In this document: positions 25,237 through 36,931 of the stretch, in pieces
Numbering within the stretch: the stretch's first letter is position 1
Layout of the letters: each line of letters opens with the position of its first letter
NCBI GenBank assembly: GCA_000687675.1
Contig: JHWS01000004.1
Location: 1 to 64,000, forward strand
Reading direction: 5' to 3'
Origin: Lachnospiraceae bacterium NC2008
Lineage (GTDB): Bacteria > Bacillota > Clostridia > Lachnospirales > Lachnospiraceae
DNA length: 64,000 nucleotides
Notes under the pieces: generated by a model
Databases searched by the model: none
What the model was told of the DNA's origin: nothing
Seen by the model: the letters and a program-made list of their open reading frames with translations, nothing else
Translations under genes and position numbers: made by a program

Positions 25237-27984
25237 ATGTTACCAGAAGAACAGGCAAGAGTTAAAATCGACAAGCAACTTAATAATGCTGGATGGGATA
25301 TAGTGTCACGTGACGAGTATATCCCTATGAGTACTACTGCTGTAAAAGAGGCTTTGATGCAGGGTAATACCGAGAGTGATTACCTCTTGTTCATCGACAA
25401 CAAAGCAGTTGCAGTTCTTGAGGCAAAGCGTGAAGAGAACAACCTCGGCGAAGAAGTCGCTGTTCAGGCAGAAGGATATGCCACACATCCACAAAGCTGG
25501 TATGGACTGTGGTTTGATAACCTTATTCCACTTGTATATATGGCAAATGGAAAGAAGATATTATATAAAAATATGCTGACTGATCCTGACGGTGAGTATA
25601 CCGAATTATCGGAGATGCATTCACCAAAGAAGATACTTCAGATAATCGGAGAAAAATCAAAGTATGGGGCGCTTCCATATCTTCAAAAGAAAGGGCTTAG
25701 AGACTGTCAGTACAACGCAGAGATAAATCTTGAAACAGCTTTAAAGAACGGTGAAAAGAAGAATCTTGCAGTTCTTGCTACTGGTTCAGGAAAGACTTAC
25801 TTGGCATGTCTCGCATCATACAGACTTCTAAATTACACATCCACAAAGAGAGTTCTTTTTCTTGTTGATAGAAATAACCTTGCAAGGCAGACAGAGTCTG
25901 AGTTTAGTTTGTTTGATAGAACTGAACATCAGCAGCCTATGAGCAACTTATACCAAATAAAGAGGCTCAAGAAAGAAGCGGATATAGATGCAGATATTGT
26001 TATATCTACAATTCAAAAACTATTTGCAGTTCTGACAGGTCAGCAGCTTTCAGAAGGAAATGAAGATGCTGAAGATGAGGATGCAAAGAAGAATGAAGAT
26101 AAGGCAAATGAGGAACCAGCAGTTCAGCTTGGTAGTGATTTAAAACTCCCTCCTGACTACTTCCAGTTTATCGTAGTAGATGAATGTCACCGTTCAATAT
26201 ATGGAAAGTGGCGTGCTGTTTTAGACTACTTCTCAGATGCAAAGGTGCTGGGACTTACTGCAACACCTACTCCAGAAGCGTATGCATTCTTCAATAACAA
26301 TATAGTTGAAAACTATTCATATGATGATTCTATTGTAGATGGTGTTAATGTTCCTTCACGCGTTTATCGTATTGAAACAGAAGCGACGGCACATGGTGGA
26401 ACTATTAAAGCAGGAACAGAAGTTGTTGAGAAAACTCATAAGACAGGACAGACCACGTCTTATAAGTCAGGAAATACAGTCGTCTATTCTCCTGGACAAC
26501 TTGACCATTCTGTAATTAATCGAGATCAGATATGTAAGGTTTTGACCACGTATAAAGAAGCTATCTATACAGAACTGTATCCAGAACGTGAAGAAAAATG
26601 GGAATATATTCCAAAGACATTGATTTTCGCCAAGGATGATAACCATGCTACAGAGATAGTGAATATAGCAAAAGAAGTATTTAAGAAAGAATTTGGTGGT
26701 AATGTCCCTGAGAACTTTGTTCAAAAGATTACATATTCAGCAGGTGATTCCAATGCTCTTATACGAGATCTTCGTATAGAAAAGGATTTTCGTATTGCTG
26801 TAACAGTAACACTTGTTGCTACAGGAACTGACGTAAGACCTTTGGAAGTTGTTCTCTTTATGAGAGATGTTAGTTCAGATGTCTTGTATACACAGATGAA
26901 GGGCCGTGGATGTCGAACTATTAAGGATGACAAATTACGTGAGGTAACACCGAATGCTGATACAAAAGAGTGTTACTACATCATCGATGCGGTTGGTGTA
27001 ACAGAGCATGACCATAACATACCAGGAACAGTAGTAGGAAAGGGTAAAAAGACTCTTTCATTGGCTCAGCTTTTAGAGCATCTGGCACATGGCGAAGTTA
27101 GCGATGAGAACCTTATGCTTCTTAGAAATTACTGCTCAACCATAAATAGACGATATGAAGATGATGCTATGTTTGGAAAGCATCTGGAGGAGTTTATTGT
27201 TACATATGGATTTGCTCCAAGAACCATTGCAAATAATATTCAGGATGCATTTGAACGTGACACATTAATTGCATATGAGGGTCCATCAGGAGACAATACA
27301 GAACGTCTTGCTCTTATTTCTAAACTTATGAATAATATTCAGGCTCGAAATAAGCTGATTGAGATGCAAAAAGGATATACCATTTTTGATCCGAATACTG
27401 ATACCGTGACATTTGCAGGATTTTCGAAAGAAACTGCAAAAAGCTATATAGGGAACTTTGAAAAATATTTGAATGATAATAAGGACTCTATAGAGGCACT
27501 TCGTATCATATATAATTCTGAGAACACGGTTATTACCCATAAGATGCTTGTTGAACTTCGTGACAGGCTCCTATCAGAGAATAAGCAGTATAGTGTCTAT
27601 AGGATTTGGAAGAATTATAAAACACTAGACGAAGAAGGTAATGTTAGCGACCTGGATTTAAAGCATAATATCAATGTACTTACAGATTTAATACAGATTG
27701 TTAGATATGCGTATAAAAAGAATCAGAAGCTTGCTAGTCTGACTGTTGGATATGCACAGAGATTCAACCTCTACTGTGGACGAAGTCAGCGTGTTCTAAC
27801 GGAAGACCAGGTAGAAATCATGAAGCAGATTGCAGAGTACGTAATTAATGAGGGGGCACTCTCAGCTCCTGAGCTTAATGGAGTAAATACTGACTTGTGG
27901 CGTAGAGGTGTAGTTAGCTTTACTGCACCAGTATTAGATAGTGAAATGCTCACAATGGCAAAATTTTTATTAAGGACGGCATAA
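25237..27984 (+). CDS. hsdR: Type I restriction enzyme, R subunit
   Basis: 915 residues from ATG 25237, with GAAAGGA nine bases upstream. The N-terminal nuclease shows Asp48 and the EAK motif (Glu62, Lys64). The SF2 translocase follows: Walker A ATGSGKT at about 181-187, DECH at 315-318 and LTATPTPE. An acidic, low-complexity insertion sits at about 271-297. The C-terminal part fits the EcoEI-R type. The enzyme moves DNA and cuts unmethylated invading DNA at a distance. It overlaps nothing and is four bases ahead of hsdM. Confidence 0.96.
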   Translation: MLPEEQARVKIDKQLNNAGWDIVSRDEYIPMSTTAVKEALMQGNTESDYLLFIDNKAVAVLEAKREENNLGEEVAVQAEGYATHPQSWYGLWFDNLIPLVYMANGKKILYKNMLTDPDGEYTELSEMHSPKKILQIIGEKSKYGALPYLQKKGLRDCQYNAEINLETALKNGEKKNLAVLATGSGKTYLACLASYRLLNYTSTKRVLFLVDRNNLARQTESEFSLFDRTEHQQPMSNLYQIKRLKKEADIDADIVISTIQKLFAVLTGQQLSEGNEDAEDEDAKKNEDKANEEPAVQLGSDLKLPPDYFQFIVVDECHRSIYGKWRAVLDYFSDAKVLGLTATPTPEAYAFFNNNIVENYSYDDSIVDGVNVPSRVYRIETEATAHGGTIKAGTEVVEKTHKTGQTTSYKSGNTVVYSPGQLDHSVINRDQICKVLTTYKEAIYTELYPEREEKWEYIPKTLIFAKDDNHATEIVNIAKEVFKKEFGGNVPENFVQKITYSAGDSNALIRDLRIEKDFRIAVTVTLVATGTDVRPLEVVLFMRDVSSDVLYTQMKGRGCRTIKDDKLREVTPNADTKECYYIIDAVGVTEHDHNIPGTVVGKGKKTLSLAQLLEHLAHGEVSDENLMLLRNYCSTINRRYEDDAMFGKHLEEFIVTYGFAPRTIANNIQDAFERDTLIAYEGPSGDNTERLALISKLMNNIQARNKLIEMQKGYTIFDPNTDTVTFAGFSKETAKSYIGNFEKYLNDNKDSIEALRIIYNSENTVITHKMLVELRDRLLSENKQYSVYRIWKNYKTLDEEGNVSDLDLKHNINVLTDLIQIVRYAYKKNQKLASLTVGYAQRFNLYCGRSQRVLTEDQVEIMKQIAEYVINEGALSAPELNGVNTDLWRRGVVSFTAPVLDSEMLTMAKFLLRTA

Positions 27985-27988
27985 ATAA

Positions 27989-30852
<2,864 letters not shown>

Positions 30853-30866
30853 AATGGAGGCATCAT

Positions 30867-32615
30867 ATGTACGATAAAATCCGTAATGACATATCACAGC
30901 AATATTACACAGAAAATTATCCGAATGAAGGACAGAGATTTGTTGCCTGGTATCTTCGTAATATCCATAACCTTGATACCATCGAAGCAAAGGACTGCAT
31001 CACAGATGGCGCAGGCGATAAACAAATAGATGCTGTATATATTGATAACGATTCGTCAATTGTTTATATCATACAGGGCAAGTTCTACTCTGGCGACACA
31101 GTTGATGCGACACCTCTTCGAGAGGTTTTGGCTTCATGGGTTGAGATAAAGAATTTGTCAAAGCTTCAGGAGGATGCAAACGAGAAACTCCGTGTAAAAA
31201 TCAATGAGCTTGCAACAGCGCTTGAAGATGATTACGAGGTAGTATTTGAGTTGATTACAACTGCTGGTCTTACGGAATCTGCAAAAGCGGATTTGGCAAC
31301 ATTCCAGAAGGAACTATCAGAGGATGATTCCTTGTCTGCTAATCTTGTTCTTGTAGATAATGAGATGCTTAAGTTTAAATATGATGAGGCTCTCAATAAG
31401 AATAGACCGTATATCAATCATGAGTTCAAGGTTGACCCAGGCAAGTGTATGGAAATAGAAATCGGGGGAACAAAAGCGGTTGTTGCTGCTATTCCGCTTA
31501 AAGAATGTATCAAGATTCCTGGCATAAAGGACGGAAGCCTTTTTAGGAAGAATGTGCGTCAGTCCTTGGGAACAAATAATAAAGTTAACAAAGGAATAGC
31601 ATCAACTCTTAAAAAGGATGCCGAAGGCTTCTTCTTTTATCATAACGGTATTACTGCAATATGTTCCCAGATTACGCTTAAGGATGACTTGCTTAGTGTT
31701 AAGGAGCTTAATGTTGTAAACGGATGTCAGTCCTTAAGTACAATATATAGCTGCAGCGAAGCGGTAAGAAATACGAATGACGGATATGTAATGTTCCGTT
31801 TTTATGAGATATCAGACCCTGAGAAAGCTGACAAGATAAGCACATCAACGAACTCGCAGAGTGCAGTTAAAGCAAGAGACCTCCGCAGTAATGATAAATT
31901 TGTTCTTGCTATGAAGAAAGCATATGAGCAATGCTACACGGATGGATACTTCATCACAAAGAGGGGCGAGACAGCGGACCCGGCAAAATATAACACCAAT
32001 CATGTTGTATCATTAACAGAACTGGGTAAGCAGCTTATCGCATGGCATTCACAAAGACCTACAATCTCATATAGTGAGACCAAGATATTCGATAAGTATT
32101 TTGACCAGATATTCCGTAAGGAATATGCTCCTGAAAAGGTGCAGGCATTAAATGAATTATCGAAGTGCGTGAGTGCAAAGTGGGTAAATGATAATCCGAT
32201 GGGATTAAATGAATCACTCCTTGCCATGAAAGCTTATGCACCACATCATCATCTTTATACAATTTCGATGTTTTTCTGTGAGGTGAATAAGATGCCGGAA
32301 TCTGTTCCGAATCCTGCTATAGCATATGAGCTTCTTAAGAAGAATGAGTTGCTGGATACTATTGTCGATATGGCAGGACAATGCCTTAATATGGCGTTTG
32401 AAACAGCATCATCTGAGACTGTAGAAAGTGGAAAGATTTTCAGCCCACAGAACTGGATAAAGGCAAAAGCATCTTTAAAGGATATTAGAGGGGCTGTAAA
32501 AAATCAATTGAGTGCGTTGAAATTCACTCCCGGGGGAAAAACAATAGTCGAACAGATTGAAAAAGGATTAAAAATGGAAAACACTGATTTTGAGAATAGG
32601 TGGACAGCGGACTAG
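30867..32615 (+). CDS. AIPR-family protein with N-terminal nuclease-like motif
   Basis: 582 residues, starting 14 bases after hsdS behind TGGAGG. The AIPR region (abortive infection phage resistance) is seen as RKNVRQSLGTNNKVNKGI, FFFYHNGITAICSQ and NVVNGCQSLSTI, then STNSQSAVKARDL. The N-terminal part has GDKQIDAVYI with Asp55 and IIQGK with Lys72, the spacing of a PD-(D/E)XK (Mrr-like) nuclease site. AIPR proteins are known from phage-resistance loci, often beside type I systems. The mechanism is unclear; nicking or cutting of DNA is a reasonable guess. Confidence 0.88.
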   Translation: MYDKIRNDISQQYYTENYPNEGQRFVAWYLRNIHNLDTIEAKDCITDGAGDKQIDAVYIDNDSSIVYIIQGKFYSGDTVDATPLREVLASWVEIKNLSKLQEDANEKLRVKINELATALEDDYEVVFELITTAGLTESAKADLATFQKELSEDDSLSANLVLVDNEMLKFKYDEALNKNRPYINHEFKVDPGKCMEIEIGGTKAVVAAIPLKECIKIPGIKDGSLFRKNVRQSLGTNNKVNKGIASTLKKDAEGFFFYHNGITAICSQITLKDDLLSVKELNVVNGCQSLSTIYSCSEAVRNTNDGYVMFRFYEISDPEKADKISTSTNSQSAVKARDLRSNDKFVLAMKKAYEQCYTDGYFITKRGETADPAKYNTNHVVSLTELGKQLIAWHSQRPTISYSETKIFDKYFDQIFRKEYAPEKVQALNELSKCVSAKWVNDNPMGLNESLLAMKAYAPHHHLYTISMFFCEVNKMPESVPNPAIAYELLKKNELLDTIVDMAGQCLNMAFETASSETVESGKIFSPQNWIKAKASLKDIRGAVKNQLSALKFTPGGKTIVEQIEKGLKMENTDFENRWTAD

Positions 32616-32790
32616 TTCTTTTCTGGTTATAGTTTGAGTGGGAGCGAGGCATAAAAAAGGAAAATATAGCAGTAAATAACGTAATAGAATTTGTTGGGAT
32701 TATTCGTTCATATGACGATTGTTTCCAAAAAATATTTCTTGGTATTAGTTTGCATATTTCAAGTTCATACTTAAATATGGAGGTAATGGC
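32616..32790 (+). other. Gap before the helicase with an open frame ending on its start
   Basis: One frame is open from 32633 to a TGA at 32792-32794 that overlaps the helicase start as TTGA. The 53 codons hold VNNVIEFVGIIRSYDD and similar, with no ATG or GTG near the left end. It could be a remnant of an earlier gene or chance. No clear promoter or terminator is present, so the helicase is probably transcribed from upstream. Confidence 0.35.
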
Positions 32791-35532
32791 TTGAGCGACA
32801 AAAGCATTATTGAAAGAAAAATATTAAACGTTGATTCAAAGATATGTAGTCTATTTGATGAAATCGAAACTCATGATAGAAAATGGGTATCAGATATGGT
32901 GGTCCAGTTTTTGAGGACGTTTGTGGAACATGTGATTGCACGTGTATATGCAGAAGACTTTCCAAGCAAAAGGGTTGTTATAGGACAAACAAATATTAAA
33001 AATTATAACTCATATATAATACAATCGGGTAAGTATCCATATCTTAAGGAACTTTTGGAATCATTGAATAAGTCGGTATCTCATTTTGTGCCTGAAGGTG
33101 ATGGCGCGGAACGCCTGATGCTTATGTATTATGCAAATCTTTTACAAATAAAAAGAATGATGAAAGAAAAATTTGATTTGAATCTTTTAAAGAATATTCG
33201 TTCTTTTCCAGTTGATATAGATAAAACACTTGATAATTATTATGTTGCTATATCAAAATGTTTAATTGATTTTAATAAAGAGCAAGTGTCTGATTTCCCA
33301 AACCAAAGATATTATGTTATAGGATCCAAACCAATCGTTGTTGGTGAAAGTGTATTATATGAAATAACACTTTCTTTAGCTAGAGGAAATATTAGTAAAG
33401 TAGATAGATTTATTGCTTTCTCAAAAGATAATGTACCTGATAATTATGCTATTCAAGTGGTATTGCAAAGCCGTAAGGTTAAGGTAAATGGATTTAAAAT
33501 GCCCGTATATTTTATGGAAGCATACAGAGTTGCAATAAGGCCATGTGAATTAGAAAAAATAGCATTGTTATGTGGTGAGAATACAATAATTAAATCGGGA
33601 AACAAAGTTTATATTGAGATAATGAACCACATTAACATAACCGGTAGGACATTATTAGATGAGCTTTTGTCAGAAAATGAGAATTTTGAATGCTGGAGCA
33701 AGAAAACAAAACTTGGCGCCAATGAAGGGTTAGAACGAGCTTTAAAAAAACTACGAGAAGTACTGGTGGATAACGGACATGGTGCAAATTTAGTAAGATA
33801 TTTTCTTTTCTTTTTACGTAACGATATATTAAAAGACCAAATTTCTAATCGTTCAAACAATTGGTTATCGGACTTATATTTGAAAAATGAAAGCAAGCCA
33901 TTTGATGATATGCCATTTGCTACATCTTTGAACAAACATAATGCGAATCTATTACACTTACTTAAATGTATTGATACGGATGGAAGAGAACATGAATTCT
34001 TGGCAAGACATGTGAATGAGGCGGCATATGAAAATAACATTATGTATGTGGAAATGGAAGAAGAAAACCAAGATTATTATGCTGAATTAAAAGATGTCTT
34101 TAATGAAAAACTTCCTGACACCGTTAAACAGAAAAAAAGAAGAATTGGAACCTTCGGAAAGAATTTATGTATTGATTACTACATTGAGGAAACAAAAGAA
34201 ATCATACAGAAGCTTAAAGATTTTTCTGGCGAAGGTATAAACTGTTATTCAGAGAAAATGAAAGGATGGCTTAAAGCAAGAGATGATATTGATGATGATG
34301 CAAAAAGAGCGATACTAGGCAATCTTTTTACTGGTTCAAAAGTGGGGATTGTCTATGGCACTGCCGGAACAGGAAAGACAAGGGTGATTGAATACATAAC
34401 AGAATTTTTCTGGAATCAGGATATATTATTCTTGGCAAATACAAATACTGCAATGGATAATTTAAGAAGGAGAACTGGTTTTCGGTTCACATATAGTACG
34501 ATTTATAGTTATTTAGAAAGTGGAAATTGGAATGAATTTGATTTGATTGTTATGGATGAGTGCAGTATGGTTTCAAATAGAGACATGCATAGAATTCTTG
34601 AAAAGGATAATTATAATTCGATGCTATTGGTCGGAGATGTTTATCAAATCGAATCAATTGAATTTGGAAACTGGTTTAACTTTGCAAGATATTTTTTGGA
34701 TAAGATTTCCGTATATGAACTTACAACGCCATATCGCGCTAAGGATAATAATGATTTAATAAACATATGGAATTCTGTCAGAACATATGACAAAAATATG
34801 TTTTTAAAAATGCAGAATATGGGTGTTATTGATGATTTGAGTGATGAAATATTTATAAAGAAGGCTAAGGATGAGATTGTGTTGTGCCTTGGGTATAATG
34901 GAATATATGGAATCAATAATATTAATCGAATAATGCAGGGGAATAATTCTTCAGAAGCAATTGAATGGGGCGTGTGGACGTATAAAGTGGGTGATCCGAT
35001 TATATTTACAGAAACACGTAGATTTGAAAATGTTTTATATAATAATCTTAAGGGGACGATAACAGGAATCGAAAAGGAAGAGGAAAGAATTAAGTTTACC
35101 ATTGAGTTGGAAAGACATTATGAAGAAGTTGAGTTTGCAATGTATGAAATCGAACTTATTGAACAAAAGGAAAATGGCAATTCTGTTATTTCGTTTTATG
35201 TCGATAAGTTAAAGGAACGAGATGAGGATGTTGATAATCAAAAGGAAATAGTTCCATTTCAAATTGCATATGCAGTATCCATTCATAAAGCTCAGGGATT
35301 GGAATATGATTCTGTAAAGGTTGTAATCACAAAAGATATTGAAGAACGTATATCTCATAGTATTTTTTATACTGCCATAACAAGAGCAAAAGAGAATTTG
35401 AAAGTCTATATGAGTGGTGAAATTCAAAAGAATCTTGTGGAAAGATTTATAAAAGACAATAACGGATTAATGCAGGTACAAAAGTTTGCAGGTCAAACCG
35501 GATTAAGAGTAAAAAATAGATTATCGTCGTAA
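32791..35532 (+). CDS. Large SF1 helicase with unknown N-terminal half
   Basis: 913 residues from a TTG at 32791, with TGGAGG seven bases upstream. The C-terminal 390 residues form a superfamily 1 helicase: Walker A GTAGTGKT at about 523-530, DECSMVS, a VGDVYQIESIEFGNW motif III, SIHKAQGLEYDSV and YTAITRAKENL near the end, similar to RecD2/UvrD-like C-domains. The first 520 residues match no family I can name; they contain no nuclease motif I can see. The gene is strongly AT-rich with TTA/TTG leucines, unlike core genes here. It follows hsdRMS and the AIPR gene, so a role in defence is likely but unproven. Confidence 0.85.
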   Translation: MSDKSIIERKILNVDSKICSLFDEIETHDRKWVSDMVVQFLRTFVEHVIARVYAEDFPSKRVVIGQTNIKNYNSYIIQSGKYPYLKELLESLNKSVSHFVPEGDGAERLMLMYYANLLQIKRMMKEKFDLNLLKNIRSFPVDIDKTLDNYYVAISKCLIDFNKEQVSDFPNQRYYVIGSKPIVVGESVLYEITLSLARGNISKVDRFIAFSKDNVPDNYAIQVVLQSRKVKVNGFKMPVYFMEAYRVAIRPCELEKIALLCGENTIIKSGNKVYIEIMNHINITGRTLLDELLSENENFECWSKKTKLGANEGLERALKKLREVLVDNGHGANLVRYFLFFLRNDILKDQISNRSNNWLSDLYLKNESKPFDDMPFATSLNKHNANLLHLLKCIDTDGREHEFLARHVNEAAYENNIMYVEMEEENQDYYAELKDVFNEKLPDTVKQKKRRIGTFGKNLCIDYYIEETKEIIQKLKDFSGEGINCYSEKMKGWLKARDDIDDDAKRAILGNLFTGSKVGIVYGTAGTGKTRVIEYITEFFWNQDILFLANTNTAMDNLRRRTGFRFTYSTIYSYLESGNWNEFDLIVMDECSMVSNRDMHRILEKDNYNSMLLVGDVYQIESIEFGNWFNFARYFLDKISVYELTTPYRAKDNNDLINIWNSVRTYDKNMFLKMQNMGVIDDLSDEIFIKKAKDEIVLCLGYNGIYGINNINRIMQGNNSSEAIEWGVWTYKVGDPIIFTETRRFENVLYNNLKGTITGIEKEEERIKFTIELERHYEEVEFAMYEIELIEQKENGNSVISFYVDKLKERDEDVDNQKEIVPFQIAYAVSIHKAQGLEYDSVKVVITKDIEERISHSIFYTAITRAKENLKVYMSGEIQKNLVERFIKDNNGLMQVQKFAGQTGLRVKNRLSS

Positions 35533-35628
35533 AAAACAGTATGAGCAAAAGCAAAGAACTAGTAGCCATGAATATCTAGAGTAGGCAAGCATTAAAAAAA
35601 TAAGAAATGCATTAGGTAGATATGACGC

Positions 35629-35757
35629 ATGAAACTCAGAAACATTTTAATCGTAGTAAAAGATATAGAAAAATCTAAGAAGTTCTACCATGACCTCTTT
35701 GGTCTTGAGATGATTCTTGATAGAAATGAGGACACCTATGTAAAAGGAGTGGCTTAA
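35629..35757 (+). pseudogene. Truncated VOC (glyoxalase-family) gene
   Basis: A 42-residue frame starts ILIVVKDIEKSKKFYHDLFG after MKLRN and runs to DRNEDTYVKGVA, then stops. This is the first beta-alpha-beta unit of VOC-superfamily proteins, which normally have about 120-130 residues. The stop codon lies within the arms of the terminator palindrome of the convergent Rpn gene, so the rest was probably lost when that gene arrived. Confidence 0.8.
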
Positions 35758-35767
35758 GCCACTCCTT
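35744..35767 (-). terminator. Palindromic terminator of the Rpn gene
   Basis: A perfect palindrome with arms AAGGAGTGGCTT and AAGCCACTCCTT. On the minus strand it is followed by TTTTA, so it ends transcription of the Rpn gene that finishes at 35771. Confidence 0.85.
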
Positions 35768-35770
35768 AAT

Positions 35771-35989
35771 TTAATCCATCTGATTTATATATATTTGTGC
35801 TATTTCTTTATCGTCCATCTCAGGGTTGTCGGCGATTAAGGACAAAATATATTTAATTGTTTTTGCATCACATTTTAAGAAGCGGGAAGCTGTTTCTATT
35901 TCCGATTCATCTAAAGATCTAATCTGAGAAACTCGATTTTTAACTTCGCCAAGTTCAATATTGTCGTTGTCTCTTTCCCATAATAGCAT
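35771..35989 (-). CDS. Possible intragenic Rpn short form (72 residues)
   Basis: Within the Rpn gene, in frame, an ATG has its first base at 35989, and GGAGG lies at 35999-36003, nine bases upstream. This would produce the last 72 residues, starting MLLWERDNDN. In E. coli, rpn genes are reported to encode such short C-terminal products that inhibit the full-length toxin. Here the existence of the product is inferred from the ribosome site only. Confidence 0.45.
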   Translation of the reverse strand: MLLWERDNDNIELGEVKNRVSQIRSLDESEIETASRFLKCDAKTIKYILSLIADNPEMDDKEIAQIYINQMD

Positions 35990-36628
35990 AAAATCACGCC
36001 TCCATTTTTCACTAGACTTTACTGACTTAACTTCTTCATCTAACATACGGGTGAGATCACTTTTGGGCTCATCACCTCCAAAGAAGTGAAGAAGTTCCTT
36101 TATATCTTCGCTAACATCGTCAGCAGTTCCTTTGGTGTTTAAAACTATCTTTATTGTACCATCTTTTAGCGTTAGTTGAGGATATTCTTTGCATACATTT
36201 TCGAAAGTGTATATATGCCTACCTATACCAAATTCATCATAATCACATATGAATATTACATAACTTTGTTTGAGACGAGAATAGTCTTGCCCTTTGTCAA
36301 TAACATTGAGATCAATCATGCCTTGATAGTATCGCATACGCTTTGGGAGCTCTTTTTTGTTGGTGGCTTGCATCTCTATGTTATAGATGGTATTTTCTTC
36401 ATCTTCTACATATACATCAAGACGAATACCTTTGCTCCAGTATGTTTTCTTGATAGTTTTCTCGAGTTCGGGATATCTTATTTCGCGAATCTTGATTTTA
36501 AGAATACATTCTAAAAGAGCTTTACATTTTTGGGGATTCTGCATTACAGCACCAAAAATAAAGTTATCTTTAATTGTTTTCTTTTCGAATTCAATTTCTC
36601 TAATGTCCTTTTCTTCTTTAAAATCCAT
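35771..36628 (-). CDS. Rpn family PD-(D/E)XK nuclease
   Basis: 285 residues from ATG at 36628, with GGCAGG six bases upstream on the minus strand; an in-frame ATG at 36658 has a poorer site. The nuclease core is seen in RLDVYVEDEENTIYNIEMQATN (Asp, then Glu-x-Gln) and in MRYYQGMIDL. This is the PF12784/Rpn (YhgA-like) family, recombination-promoting nucleases that also act in phage defence. The C-terminal tail is helical. A strong internal start exists at 35989 (separate entry). It is the only large minus-strand gene of the island. Confidence 0.88.
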   Translation of the reverse strand: MDFKEEKDIREIEFEKKTIKDNFIFGAVMQNPQKCKALLECILKIKIREIRYPELEKTIKKTYWSKGIRLDVYVEDEENTIYNIEMQATNKKELPKRMRYYQGMIDLNVIDKGQDYSRLKQSYVIFICDYDEFGIGRHIYTFENVCKEYPQLTLKDGTIKIVLNTKGTADDVSEDIKELLHFFGGDEPKSDLTRMLDEEVKSVKSSEKWRRDFMLLWERDNDNIELGEVKNRVSQIRSLDESEIETASRFLKCDAKTIKYILSLIADNPEMDDKEIAQIYINQMD

Positions 36629-36723
36629 AAAAAACCTGCCTTTCTTTATCTCATACAAGCAAAAAAGAAATAGAAGAGATTCAGGTGCTTTTAAAGCTTG
36701 ATGAAATAAAAATAATACTTACA

Positions 36724-36808
36724 TTGTTACCAATCCATAAAATGGGATTTGAACAGGTAAAACCTGTTTGTGGAGCGGAATGCTCCGTGAGTAATGTTAT
36801 TGTAACAA
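36724..36808. ncRNA. Candidate structured RNA with outer stem and two hairpins
   Basis: TTGTTAC at 36724-36730 pairs with GTAACAA at 36802-36808. Inside it, AACAGGT (36752-36758) pairs with ACCTGTT (36762-36768), and GGAGC (36772-36776) with GCTCC (36782-36786). Together they make a multibranch fold. Strand and function are unknown. Confidence 0.35.
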
Positions 36809-36847
36809 GGTTTGGAATGTTTAGCAAGGATTATTAAACTTATAACA

Positions 36848-36877
36848 TTGATGATTATGTAGTACAATAGATACAAT
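36848..36877 (+). promoter_or_regulatory. Promoter of the zinc-ribbon gene
   Basis: TTGATG at 36848-36853 and TACAAT at 36872-36877 are 18 bases apart, about 55 bases ahead of the start codon, which has TAGGAGGG as ribosome site. Confidence 0.6.
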
Positions 36878-36931
36878 TGATAAAAAGTTATAAAAGAGAT
36901 TACGGAAAAAAGTATTCTAGGAGGGACTACG

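Larger units (their letters stand above)
36629..36931. other. 303-base gap: structured segment and open relic frame
   Basis: Between the divergent Rpn and zinc-ribbon genes. A three-stem arrangement is visible at 36724-36808 (separate entry). One plus-strand frame is open from about 36640 to a TAA at 36835-36837, including EIEEIQVLLKLDEIKII and ECSVSNVIVTRFGMF, with no start codon and no family I recognise. A promoter for the zinc-ribbon gene lies at 36848-36877. Confidence 0.5.

Noticed and set aside
33609-34040. Minus-strand 143-codon frame inside the helicase gene
   Set aside because: Shadow frame; the plus-strand helicase is continuous through it.
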